Source: Eubacterium sp. (GTDB taxonomy: Bacteria; Bacillota; Clostridia; Lachnospirales; Lachnospiraceae). Taken from it: a stretch of DNA of 40,657 nucleotides. Of the stretch, positions 1 through 7,105 are shown piece by piece (position 1 is the first letter of the stretch; the number at the start of each line of letters is the position of its first letter). The notes under the pieces were generated by a model. It saw only the letters and a list, made by a program, of their open reading frames with translations, ran no database searches and was not told where the DNA came from. The stretch is from the NCBI GenBank assembly GCA_022764165.1, contig JALERM010000121.1, forward strand, positions 1 to 40,657, in the 5' to 3' direction. A program made the position numbers and the translations under genes.

Positions 1-7
1 CCGTTCA

Positions 8-35
8 GATTAGATTCTTATATTTGAATCTGATC
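8..35. repeat. Imperfect inverted repeat in the left intergenic region
   Basis: Arms GATTAGATTC (8-17) and GAATCTGATC (26-35) pair with one mismatch around an 8-nt loop. No T-run follows, so it is not an obvious terminator. The whole stretch 1-364 has no convincing reading frame on either strand; besides this hairpin it holds another at 69-101 and a series of CAGCTAA/TTAGCTG motifs. Function unknown. Confidence 0.4.
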
Positions 36-68
36 CAAACGAGCATCTCGCTTGCCATGCCTTAGCAT

Positions 69-101
69 GTCAAAGGAAGCTCCAGTGGAGGTTTCTTTGA
101 C
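69..101. repeat. Long imperfect hairpin
   Basis: GTCAAAG (69-75) pairs perfectly with CTTTGAC (95-101), and the inner arms pair well with a few mismatches around a short AGT loop. A small CATGC/GCATG hairpin (56-69) abuts it. It lies downstream of the tRNA-Arg terminator, read on the minus strand. It may be a transcript-end structure or a fragment of an intergenic repeat; nothing identifies it further. Confidence 0.4.
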
Positions 102-364
102 TTAGCTACAGCTAATGAAATATTCTATTGTTTCAGCTAATAGAAGTTTGCAGAAGTTCCTTTCAGAGAAGGATTTTACACCGCTTTACCCTGTTTTACA
201 TCCCCAATCTGAGGTTTCAATAGGAACGAACCCCGATGTTAGCAGGAAGTCCATTTTTTCCCGTTTGCAAAACAGTATTTTTGATTAGCTGCCAGCTAAC
301 GAAAATTACTTCAAATTAGCTGGAAATTCATTCCCTGCCTGCCTTTTCTTATCTCATCGAAAAG

Positions 365-415
365 AAAAAAGCGGCTCATGATATAGCATTTTCTGCTAAT
401 CATTACCGCTTTTTT
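365..415 (-). terminator. Intrinsic terminator downstream of tRNA-Arg (bidirectional)
   Basis: AAAAAAGCGG (365-374) pairs with CCGCTTTTTT (406-415), with further imperfect pairing inside (TAGCA with TGCTA). On the minus strand the stem ends in a T-run, just after the tRNA 3' end at 423. The symmetrical A/T tails would let it work in both directions. Confidence 0.8.
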
Positions 416-422
416 AGTAACC

Positions 423-493
423 GTCCCCTGCGGGAATCGAACCCACAGCTAGCGCTTAGGAGGCGCTTGTTTTATCCGTTAAACTAAGAGGAC
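423..493 (-). tRNA. tRNA-Arg (anticodon CCU)
   Basis: Read on the minus strand, a complete 71-nt cloverleaf can be drawn. The acceptor stem is GTCCTCT with AGGGGAC. The D-arm has GTTT/AAAC around a GG-containing loop. The anticodon stem AGCGC/GCGCT holds loop CTCCTAA, so the anticodon is CCT, reading the AGG arginine codon. The T-arm has GTGGG/CCCGC around TTCGATT. CCA is not encoded. An intrinsic terminator follows at 365-415. Immediately 5' of the gene is an inverted repeat (TTACCGA 495-501, TCGGTAA 538-544). A partial copy of the gene lies 270 bp upstream. Confidence 0.93.
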
Positions 494-696
494 ATTACCG
501 ATTTTTGGCTTAAACACTGGGTTTTTGCCACTTTGGTTCGGTAACCGTTTTATGATTTTCAGCTAATTTTGATTAGCTGGACATCATCAGATTATTCATT
601 TTATTAACAGTAGAGCATCCGCCAGAATGGGGAAAGCTTCGTTGTTAATTTTGTCTCTTCCAGAATCGATTCGAACTCCAAGCTCTTTTTTCTGTT

Positions 697-763
697 TTCC
701 CTCAGGGTTCAGCCGCGGCTCCTTCTTAGGAGGCGCTTGTTTTATCCATTAAACTAACAGGAC
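697..763 (-). pseudogene. Decayed tRNA-Arg copy (5' half intact, 3' half degenerate)
   Basis: Bases 725-766 match 455-496, the 5' half of the intact tRNA-Arg and its 5' flank, at 40 of 42 positions. Identity stops inside the anticodon loop. Beyond it (697-724) the sequence aligns only loosely to the tRNA variable and T-arm region, and no anticodon, T or acceptor stem can be completed. A palindrome AGCCGCGGCT sits at 711-720. It is read as a tRNA pseudogene or a recombination scar; the left end is approximate. Its 5' flank carries an inverted repeat (ATTGCAGAC 764-772, GTCTGCAAT 794-802) placed as in the intact copy. Confidence 0.65.
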
Positions 764-845
764 ATTGCAGACTTTAGCTTACTATACAACCACGTCTGCA
801 ATAACATATTCTACTATAATACTTTCAAAAACACAAGCCCTTATT

Positions 846-1217
846 TTACATTCCTTCTGAATCCGCAAATTCCTGTATCGCTTCTATGGTCTCCTGATAT
901 GCCTGTGTTACTTTCTCCAGAAGCAGTTCTGCTCCCTGCGGGATTTCTCCTGCTCCGCCTCTGAGCAGCTCTGTCAGTTCTTCTGTGGGAATACTCAATC
1001 TCTTTAATCCCAGATTCTGGCATACTCCTTTCAGGGTATGTGCGGCCCTAAATGCCTCTTCTCTATTTTCTGCTTTCATTCCTTCACAGAGATTCTGGTA
1101 GCTGTCATCTTTTAAGAATTTTACCACAAACCGTTTCACCAGTGATTCTGTCATCAGACGCTTCACCACATCATTAAAATCTCCACCCATTTTTTCATAA
1201 CATTCCTGTACTGTCAT
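846..1217 (-). CDS. HPt domain phosphotransfer protein
   Basis: A 123-residue protein that is essentially one histidine-containing phosphotransfer (HPt) domain, the helical bundle that passes phosphate between sensor kinases and response regulators. The signature AAHTLKG puts the phosphorylatable histidine at residue 60, followed by the small residues and NLGL expected of the family. There is no transmembrane segment and no kinase domain, so it should be a stand-alone cytoplasmic relay. The start is set by AAGGAGAG eight bases upstream. It follows the MogA/MoaB-like gene by 25 bp on the same strand and so appears to be the last gene of the molybdenum operon, an unusual setting. No kinase or regulator partner lies in this window. 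No clear terminator is visible after its stop. Confidence 0.85.
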   Translation of the reverse strand: MTVQECYEKMGGDFNDVVKRLMTESLVKRFVVKFLKDDSYQNLCEGMKAENREEAFRAAHTLKGVCQNLGLKRLSIPTEELTELLRGGAGEIPQGAELLLEKVTQAYQETIEAIQEFADSEGM

Positions 1218-1242
1218 CTCATTTTCTCTCCTTTTGTATTTT

Positions 1243-1740
1243 TTATTTTACTGCACAGTTTGTAGCCTCTCCAGTCAGAATATCCAATCCATGCCCCAAT
1301 TCACTGATTATATACTCCAGGCATTCTCTCACGGCTTTCGGACTTCCCGGAAGATTCACGATCAATGTCTGTTTTCTGATTCCGGCTTCACTTCTGCTGA
1401 GCATGGCACGTTTGGTAAACTGCATGCTGTACGCTCTCATAGCCTCCGGAATCCCAGGTACTCTTCTTTCTGATACATTCAGGGTTGCTTCCGGCATACA
1501 ATCTCTCGGCGAAAATCCTGTTCCTCCGGTAGTCAGAATCAAATCTGCCAGATTTTCATCCGCAATTCTTATCATTTCTTTCTCGAGATTTTTTCTCTCG
1601 TCAGGCAAAATAGTTTGAGAAATTATCTCATAACCATTTTTTTCTGCTATTCTGCGAATTTCCGGTCCGCTCAGATCTTCTCTCTCTCCCCTGTATCCGC
1701 TGTCACTGGATACAATAATAGCAACTCTCCTATGATTCAT
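1243..1740 (-). CDS. MogA/MoaB-family molybdopterin adenylyltransferase-like protein
   Basis: A 165-residue single-domain protein of the MoaB/MogA molybdopterin-binding fold. In characterised members it activates molybdopterin with ATP before molybdate insertion. The key motif is TTGGTGFSPRDCMPEAT near residues 70-85, the substrate-binding loop of the family, preceded by the N-terminal strand RVAIIVSSDSGYRG. I set the start at the ATG ending at 1740, with GGAGG five bases upstream. A TTG four codons earlier would also be in frame but lies over the Shine-Dalgarno sequence. The gene starts one base after the moaA stop, so translation is probably coupled. Sequence alone does not separate MogA from MoaB activity. 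Confidence 0.9.
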   Translation of the reverse strand: MNHRRVAIIVSSDSGYRGEREDLSGPEIRRIAEKNGYEIISQTILPDERKNLEKEMIRIADENLADLILTTGGTGFSPRDCMPEATLNVSERRVPGIPEAMRAYSMQFTKRAMLSRSEAGIRKQTLIVNLPGSPKAVRECLEYIISELGHGLDILTGEATNCAVK

Positions 1741-1741
1741 T

Positions 1742-2716
1742 CTATCCTCCAATCTGCCACATCATACGATTCTCTGTATCTTCGTTCTGCTGCTTTCCAA
1801 ACTGATGTCCCTGCGGTTTCTTTCTGACAACATCTTCAATAGCCGCACGGATACATTCCTCTGATTCATTCTGCCGAAGCAGTTTTTTCAAATCAGTTCC
1901 CGTCTCATACTGAAGACACGGTTTTAAAAATCCTCCTGATGTCAAACGGACACGGTTGCAGCTGTCACAGAATTTATGGCTTACAGCACTGATAAATCCA
2001 ATTTTACCACAGAATCCTTCAAATTGATAATAATGTCCCGGACCGTTTCCCGGAGCCTTTTCGGAATTCTGGCACTCACCAAACCGAAGTTTCAATTCTC
2101 TGAGTACCGCCTCCTCGCTCTGTCCCTCATATTGTTTTCCAAGTCCAATGGGCATCATCTCTATAAAACGCACATGTACGGGATATTTTTTTGCAAGCAT
2201 TGCCATATCGGTAATATTCTGGTCCTCTATTCCCATAGGCACACAATTGATTTTCAGCGGAATCTGTGGATATTCCAACGCCTTATGAAATCCCTGCAGC
2301 ACATCTTCCAGGCCATTTCTTCTGGTTATTTTTTCAAACAGCTGAGGGTTCAATGTATCAAGACTGATATTGATTCCATCGATACCTGCCGATACCAGTT
2401 CATCCATTTGATCATATAAAAATATTCCATTGGTTGTCAGCGTTACCTGATGAATTCCTGAAACCTGTTTTAATTTTTTCACCAGAAAAGATAGATTCTT
2501 CCTCACCAGAGGCTCGCCTCCTGTAAGCCTTATTTTATGAATCCCCAGAGAGGCGAAAATGCCCGCTAAATCAATTATTTCTTCATAACTGAGGATTTCT
2601 TCATGAGACACCGACAATGTGCCTTTTTCAGGCATACAGTACGTACAGCGAAGATTGCATCTGTCTGTAACAGAAATCCGAATATAATCAATCGTTCTGC
2701 CATACCCATCAATCAT
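1742..2716 (-). CDS. moaA: GTP 3',8-cyclase MoaA (radical SAM)
   Basis: The first enzyme of molybdenum cofactor synthesis; it rearranges GTP to a cyclic intermediate that MoaC turns into cyclic pyranopterin monophosphate. The 324-residue length is typical. The radical SAM cluster motif CX3CX2C is at Cys20, Cys24 and Cys27. The second, GTP-binding cluster is at Cys250, Cys253 and Cys267 (CX2CX13C). The protein ends in IGG, matching the conserved Gly-Gly tail that in MoaA reaches into the active site. Its start overlaps the 3' end of moaC by eight bases, and the best Shine-Dalgarno candidate is GGGG about ten bases upstream. Confidence 0.97.
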   Translation of the reverse strand: MIDGYGRTIDYIRISVTDRCNLRCTYCMPEKGTLSVSHEEILSYEEIIDLAGIFASLGIHKIRLTGGEPLVRKNLSFLVKKLKQVSGIHQVTLTTNGIFLYDQMDELVSAGIDGINISLDTLNPQLFEKITRRNGLEDVLQGFHKALEYPQIPLKINCVPMGIEDQNITDMAMLAKKYPVHVRFIEMMPIGLGKQYEGQSEEAVLRELKLRFGECQNSEKAPGNGPGHYYQFEGFCGKIGFISAVSHKFCDSCNRVRLTSGGFLKPCLQYETGTDLKKLLRQNESEECIRAAIEDVVRKKPQGHQFGKQQNEDTENRMMWQIGG

Positions 2717-3188
2717 ATGAAAAATCCCCGCTTTTTCCTCCTGTCTTTGTCAGCAGATGAACCTCACTGATTTCCATCCTTTTATCTATTGCTTTACACA
2801 TATCATAGATTGTCAGCAATGCAACAGTAACTGCCGTGAGAGCTTCCATCTCCACCCCTGTCTTTTCTTCTACTTTCACCACAGAGGTTGCATAAATAGC
2901 CATTTCTTCATAATCAAGACGAAAATCAATCGTACATTTACGGATACAGAGTGGATGGCACATGGGGATCAGAGACCAGGTCTGCTTAGCAGCCATAATA
3001 CCGGCCACACGGGCGACTCCCAGTACATCACCTTTTTTTATATTTCCCTGGGCAACAGCTTCTAAAATCTCCTGATTAACTTTTATTTTTCCCTGTGCAG
3101 AAGCGGTGCGTACCGTCACATTTTTCCCCGATACATCCACCATCACAGCATTTCCGTCAGAATCAAAATGATTCCATTCCCCGTTCAT
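2709..3188 (-). CDS. moaC: Cyclic pyranopterin monophosphate synthase MoaC
   Basis: Acts directly after MoaA to form cyclic pyranopterin monophosphate. The 159-residue product starting MNGEWNHF fits the usual MoaC length of about 160. Family hallmarks are present: [14 protein letters not shown] at the N-terminus, [18 protein letters not shown], the PMCHPL motif and the C-terminal MEALTAV...DMCKAID segment with catalytic Asp and Lys. I prefer this start over one 23 codons upstream because the longer form would run 65 bp into the preceding gene and AAAGGTG lies just before this ATG. The gap to the upstream stop is four bases. Confidence 0.96.
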   Translation of the reverse strand: MNGEWNHFDSDGNAVMVDVSGKNVTVRTASAQGKIKVNQEILEAVAQGNIKKGDVLGVARVAGIMAAKQTWSLIPMCHPLCIRKCTIDFRLDYEEMAIYATSVVKVEEKTGVEMEALTAVTVALLTIYDMCKAIDKRMEISEVHLLTKTGGKSGDFSYD

Positions 3189-3192
3189 TTGC

Positions 3193-4215
3193 TCACACCT
3201 TTCCAAAACTGCACGCAGGATATCTGCAAGTTTCACATCCCAGACACAATCCTCCATGTCCCAGTCTTGTAATATCTTTTCTTGTAACCGGAACCTTTGC
3301 AGCCACTCTGGGAAGTATCAGATCAAAAATTGTTGTTTTCGCATACATGACACATCCGGGAAGCCCCATTACCGCAGTTCCATCTTCATAATACGCCAGA
3401 CAGAACATTGCCCCCGGAAGCACCGGAGCTCCATAAGAAATCATTTTTGCTCCGCTTTCTCTTATGGCACCAGGAGTCTGATCATCCGGATCCACACTCA
3501 TGCCGCCTGTTGCAATGATCAGTTCACACCCCTTTTCCTTCAGGGTCAAAATTGCTTCTTTTATTTTTTCTTTTTCATCGTTTACGATGATATGTTCTTC
3601 TGTTTTTATTCCATACTGTTCCAGTTTTTGAATCACCACCGGAGTGAATTTATCCTGAATTCTGCCATAATAAACCTCATTTCCGGTTGTCACAATACCG
3701 GCTTTTTTCAACTGATACGGAAACAGCCTGCACAGAGGTCCATCCCCGGCTGCCTTCTTCACCAGTTCCATTTTTTCCTTACTGATAACCAGAGGTATCA
3801 CACGGGTGCCCAGCAATTTATCCCCCTTCTTTACCGGTGTGTTCGTATGCCGGGATGCGATCATAATCTGATCAATATCATTGACAGCATCCAGCCTTTC
3901 TACATCGATGCAAAACAATCCATCACAGGAAGATGACAATTCTATCTTTCCCTCTTTTACCGGTGAAGGATTCATATGTTCATTGATACATACGTCGCAC
4001 AAAATCTGAGCCGCCTCATTTTCATGATAAACAGTATCATCTTTTTCCCATACATACAGATGATCTTTTCCAAGACTCAATAATACCGGAATATCATCCT
4101 CCTTCACAATATGTCCCTTCCGAAACCTTGCATCTTTGGTAATACCTGGAATAATCTGTGTGATATCATGACACAGCACCTGTCCCACCGCATCTTCGGT
4201 TCGAATTAATTTCAT
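3193..4215 (-). CDS. Molybdopterin-binding MoeA-like protein with C-terminal cysteine cluster
   Basis: A 340-residue protein with the MoaB/MoeA molybdopterin-binding domain in its second half (around 170-310: [11 protein letters not shown], then [22 protein letters not shown]). This domain in MoeA and MogA handles molybdate insertion. The N-terminal half is shorter than in full MoeA and is only loosely like it. The last residues hold four cysteines (324, 327, 330, 335; CX2CX2CX4C), which look able to bind a metal or iron-sulfur cluster. It sits between modC and moaC and is probably this operon's MoeA-type insertase or a molybdopterin carrier; that role is inferred. The Shine-Dalgarno sequence AAAGGGAG precedes the ATG. 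Confidence 0.85.
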   Translation of the reverse strand: MKLIRTEDAVGQVLCHDITQIIPGITKDARFRKGHIVKEDDIPVLLSLGKDHLYVWEKDDTVYHENEAAQILCDVCINEHMNPSPVKEGKIELSSSCDGLFCIDVERLDAVNDIDQIMIASRHTNTPVKKGDKLLGTRVIPLVISKEKMELVKKAAGDGPLCRLFPYQLKKAGIVTTGNEVYYGRIQDKFTPVVIQKLEQYGIKTEEHIIVNDEKEKIKEAILTLKEKGCELIIATGGMSVDPDDQTPGAIRESGAKMISYGAPVLPGAMFCLAYYEDGTAVMGLPGCVMYAKTTIFDLILPRVAAKVPVTRKDITRLGHGGLCLGCETCRYPACSFGKV

Positions 4216-4240
4216 AAATTTCTACTCCCTTTCTCAGCCT

Positions 4241-5287
4241 TTATTCCGGATATAACAAAAGCACATTCTGTGATGATATGCCCAGCTTCTCCGGCATATT
4301 CTGCAGTCCTCTGTCCTTTGTTACCCGCCACCAGAGATCAGGCGTATATTCTCTCTGATTCTCGTAACGAAAAAGGATTCTCACTTCAAAAGGTTCTTCC
4401 CTTTTCCCGGAATATTTTACAGGAAATACATTTTCTCTGGCTTTTGGATGGAAATAATGTGCCCGGATTCCCACAGCACACACAGAATCACCCACCGGAT
4501 ATCTGGTTTGAAGACAGATTCCCCAATCAGGAACCTCCACTTCATACTCTCCCTTTTTCTGTGCAGCAGCTATATTTTTACATCCTGTAAGAATCGCCGC
4601 AGTCCTTGTCCCCGGGTCTGCAAAAACATCTTTTGTATTTCCCATTTTCAGAATTCTGCCATTTCCCATAACTGCCAGTTGTCCACAGAGATAATACACT
4701 TCATCCCTGCTGTGACTTACCATCAATACATCTTTTCCATATGTATGTAATATTTCCCTCAGCTGGGTCTGCAGTTGTTCACGCAGATAAGAATCCAATG
4801 CACTGAACGGTTCATCCAACAAAAGCAGTTCCGGCTGACTGACCAAAATCCTGGCCAGAGCTGTTCTCTGCTGCTGTCCTCCGCTCAGCTGCCGGGGATA
4901 CTTTCCACGGCAATTTTGTAACTCCATAACATCCAGAATTTCTTCCAGTTTCTTATACTTTACTTCCTTTTTCTTTTCTCTGCACAAACCACACAGAATA
5001 TTCTTTTCCACTGTCATATTAGGAAACAATGCATAATTTTGAAACAGATAACCTACTCTCCTGTCCTGAGGCCGCAGATTAATCCTCTTTCCACTATCAT
5101 ACAATACTCTGCCGTTTAACACAATCCTTCCTTCATCCGGTTTTTCAATACCTGCGATGCATTTGAGTGTCATGCTTTTTCCACATCCGGAAGCTCCCAG
5201 AAGACCGGTTATCCCCAATTCGTGTTCCATATCCACACTGAGCCGAAAATTTCCCACTCTCTTTTTTATATGAACAGAAAGACTCAT
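4241..5287 (-). CDS. modC: Molybdate ABC transporter ATP-binding protein ModC
   Basis: The ATPase of a molybdate importer, 348 residues. Walker A is GASGCGKS at 31-38, the signature LSGGQ at 134-138 and Walker B LLLLDEP at 154-160, followed by the switch histidine region MVSHSRDE. The C-terminal part (about 230-348) lies where ModC proteins carry a molybdate-binding regulatory domain and probably serves that role, although the match is weaker there. The start overlaps the modB stop by four bases (ATGA), so the two are translationally coupled, with GGTGGAG as Shine-Dalgarno. The modA neighbour supports molybdate over sulfate as substrate. Confidence 0.94.
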   Translation of the reverse strand: MSLSVHIKKRVGNFRLSVDMEHELGITGLLGASGCGKSMTLKCIAGIEKPDEGRIVLNGRVLYDSGKRINLRPQDRRVGYLFQNYALFPNMTVEKNILCGLCREKKKEVKYKKLEEILDVMELQNCRGKYPRQLSGGQQQRTALARILVSQPELLLLDEPFSALDSYLREQLQTQLREILHTYGKDVLMVSHSRDEVYYLCGQLAVMGNGRILKMGNTKDVFADPGTRTAAILTGCKNIAAAQKKGEYEVEVPDWGICLQTRYPVGDSVCAVGIRAHYFHPKARENVFPVKYSGKREEPFEVRILFRYENQREYTPDLWWRVTKDRGLQNMPEKLGISSQNVLLLYPE

Positions 5288-5952
5288 ACTCCACCTGCTT
5301 TTTTATTATTTTTTTCCAAAAGATTGACCGCCAAAAGAATCACCGCTGAAATCAACAGATTAAGCATCACCCACAGAAATGCTTCTGTTTCATTATCAGT
5401 TCTCCACAATTGATACACTGTTGTCGAAATTGTTGCTGTTCTTCCCGGTACGTAACCGATCAACATACTGGTAGCTCCATACTCTCCCAGTGCACGGGCA
5501 AATGCCAGTACTGTTCCTGCCAGAATCCCCTGACGGCAGGCAGGCATCCGGATTCTCCAGAAAATGTAAGTATTGGATAACCCCAGTGTCTGACCAGAAT
5601 ATGCCAGTGCGGGATCAAAACTTTCAAAAGCTCCTCTCGCTGTCCGATACATGAGAGGAAATGCAACTACAGCCGATGCCACAATCCCACCGTACCATGT
5701 CATTGCTACTTGAATTCCCAGTCTCCCGAGAAATATACCCAACGGTCTTTTGGGACCCAGCAGAACCAAAAGCAAATATCCGCAGACAGTTGGCGGCAAT
5801 ACCATGGGCAGAGTAAATAACACATCCAGAATTCCCTTCACCGTTCTGGGAAGTTTCGCCACATAGTAAGCCATAAAAATACCCGATAAAAATACTATGA
5901 TACAGCTGCATGCTGCTATTCTCAAAGAATTCCAGAGAGGATACCATTCCAT
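5284..5952 (-). CDS. modB: Molybdate ABC transporter permease ModB
   Basis: The 222-residue inner-membrane channel subunit. It has about five hydrophobic helices, starting with one near residues 10-30, and the ABC-permease EAA loop around residues 130-155 (ALGLS-type turn, then RIRMPACRQGI) followed by ARALGEYGATSMLIG, a typical ModB segment. It lies 14 bp after modA and overlaps modC by four bases. AAGGAGG precedes the ATG. Confidence 0.95.
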   Translation of the reverse strand: MEWYPLWNSLRIAACSCIIVFLSGIFMAYYVAKLPRTVKGILDVLFTLPMVLPPTVCGYLLLVLLGPKRPLGIFLGRLGIQVAMTWYGGIVASAVVAFPLMYRTARGAFESFDPALAYSGQTLGLSNTYIFWRIRMPACRQGILAGTVLAFARALGEYGATSMLIGYVPGRTATISTTVYQLWRTDNETEAFLWVMLNLLISAVILLAVNLLEKNNKKAGGV

Positions 5953-5966
5953 ATGTAACCTCCTTC

Positions 5967-6830
5967 TTAACCGACTCTTGAAAAACCTACTTTTTCAAAA
6001 ATCTTCATACATTCATCCGTCTGCAGAAAATCAAGAAACTCTTTTGCTTCCTCCTGATGCTCACCTGTTTTCATCACTGCAGCCGGATAGATTACCTGAC
6101 CACACATCTCTGGTGTTGCATAGGCCGTCACCTTCAGCCCTGCCGAATATGCATCTGTACAGTAGATGATACCACAATCAACACTTCCCTCGGATATCTG
6201 CGTTGTCACTTCCTTCACATTGCTGCCATAAGAAATAACACCTGAAGATGCAAGCTTTTCTTCATCCAATTCATAATAATTCAGAATTTTCCTGGTATAC
6301 TGTCCAACCGGAACATCACTGTTTCCCATCGCCATCAAAACATTTCCATCCTTTAAAGCCGCTGCCAGGTCATCAAAACTTTGAATATCTGACTTGTTTT
6401 CATCACTGACACAAAGGGTTACTTTATTTTCAAGAATATCTATGTGCGTATCCTGCTGAACCAAATCCAGTCCTTCTGTATTTGCCTCTTTATCTGCACT
6501 GCTGTCCATCTGATTCATCTGCAGCTGTCCTGCGGAGATAAACAGATCACATTCTGCACCCTCCTGAATCTGTGTTTTCAAAGTCCCGGACGAATCAAAA
6601 TTGAATATCAGCTTGACTTCCGGACGCTCCTTTTGGTACAGCTCACTAATCTCCGTCAGTGTTTCTGTCAGGGAAGCCGCCGCAAATACTGTAACCTCTA
6701 CAGTCTCCTTCTTTTCCATTTCCGAAACAGGTGCCTGCTCCCCCTTTTTGGTTCCGCACGATACCAACCCCGGCACCAGCATCCCCAACAACAACATTGT
6801 TACCATTTTCTGTTTTGTTTTTTGTTTCAT
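5967..6830 (-). CDS. modA: Molybdate-binding lipoprotein ModA
   Basis: The 287-residue extracytoplasmic binding protein of the molybdate importer. The N-terminus is a lipoprotein signal: basic KQKTKQK, a hydrophobic stretch and lipobox LVSC with Cys26 as the lipid anchor. The mature part starts with VTVFAAASLTETL and continues with NFDSSGTLKTQI and CDLFISAG, the oxyanion-binding segments of ModA. AAAGGAG lies seven bases before the ATG. It is the first gene of the operon, with a strong promoter about 130 bp upstream and a palindrome between promoter and gene. Confidence 0.95.
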   Translation of the reverse strand: MKQKTKQKMVTMLLLGMLVPGLVSCGTKKGEQAPVSEMEKKETVEVTVFAAASLTETLTEISELYQKERPEVKLIFNFDSSGTLKTQIQEGAECDLFISAGQLQMNQMDSSADKEANTEGLDLVQQDTHIDILENKVTLCVSDENKSDIQSFDDLAAALKDGNVLMAMGNSDVPVGQYTRKILNYYELDEEKLASSGVISYGSNVKEVTTQISEGSVDCGIIYCTDAYSAGLKVTAYATPEMCGQVIYPAAVMKTGEHQEEAKEFLDFLQTDECMKIFEKVGFSRVG

Positions 6831-6870
6831 TTCTTTCTCCTTTCTTTTTCAGAAATATTAGCAGTTTTCA

Positions 6871-6887
6871 GCACTGAGGATCAGTGC
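6871..6887 (-). promoter_or_regulatory. Small leader hairpin before modA
   Basis: GCACTGA (6871-6877) and TCAGTGC (6881-6887) form a 7-bp stem with a three-base loop in the transcribed leader of modA, between the large palindrome and the Shine-Dalgarno sequence. No T-run follows, so it is not an evident terminator. It could influence message stability or translation. Confidence 0.4.
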
Positions 6888-6900
6888 AGCTGCCATCTAT

Positions 6901-6928
6901 TATAAAACGTGGATTTACACGTTTTATA
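6901..6928 (-). promoter_or_regulatory. Perfect 11-bp palindrome, candidate molybdate-responsive operator
   Basis: TATAAAACGTG (6901-6911) and CACGTTTTATA (6918-6928) are a perfect inverted repeat with six bases between arms. It lies about 30-60 bases downstream of the predicted -10 box of the molybdenum operon, where a bound repressor would block elongation. ModE-type operators in other bacteria also have AT-rich arms around a six-base spacer, so a molybdate-sensing regulator is a fair guess. A leader RNA hairpin is the alternative. No modE gene is in the window. Confidence 0.55.
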
Positions 6929-6960
6929 CCCAAAATGAAACGGTAATCAATATTGTTTAC

Positions 6961-6989
6961 ATTATAACAAACTGCCTGTTGCTTCTCAA
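6961..6989 (-). promoter_or_regulatory. Promoter of the mod-moa operon
   Basis: Read on the minus strand: -35 TTGAGA (6984-6989), 17-base spacer, -10 TATAAT (6961-6966). This is a near-consensus vegetative promoter. Transcription should start near 6954, giving a leader of about 125 nt before modA. Confidence 0.75.
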
Positions 6990-7021
6990 GTGTTACTATT
7001 CATCCTTTCAGGCTTCATCGT

Positions 7022-7063
7022 AAAAAACCGGGAAGAGCAGCACAGCATGCTTCTCTTCCCGGT
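7022..7063 (-). terminator. Intrinsic terminator after the DUF3881 gene
   Basis: A perfect 11-bp GC-rich stem (ACCGGGAAGAG 7027-7037 with CTCTTCCCGGT 7053-7063) is followed on the minus strand by a run of Ts. It closes the serS-DUF3881 unit and separates it from the mod operon promoter. Confidence 0.88.
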
Positions 7064-7105
7064 CCTCCTGTTTCAGAACTTAACACAAATTTTTTATGAC
7101 AATAA

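Larger units (their letters stand above)
102..579. repeat. Cluster of CAGCTAA/TTAGCTG palindromic motifs around tRNA-Arg
   Basis: The 7-mer CAGCTAA or its complement TTAGCTG occurs at 109-115, 134-140, 285-291, 293-299, 316-322, 560-566 and 573-579, with a 6-base partial copy at 102-107. Several are paired as inverted repeats: 102-115, 285-299 (one-base spacer) and 560-579 (8-bp arms, four-base spacer). Chance would give well under one copy in 600 bp. The motifs lie on both sides of the tRNA-Arg gene. They could be protein-binding sites, such as recombinase arm sites or operators, or remnants of a small palindromic repeat; no protein partner is visible here. Confidence 0.7.

Noticed and set aside
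649-690. T-arm-like GAGTTCGAATC near the tRNA pseudogene, which would make a 115-nt tRNA with an insert
   Set aside because: The T-stem and acceptor stem cannot be paired; the nearer degenerate alignment to the tRNA 3' half explains the copy better.
6831-6960. Molybdenum cofactor riboswitch before modA
   Set aside because: The leader is short and shows only two simple hairpins, not the complex conserved structure of that riboswitch as I know it. A covariance search would settle it.
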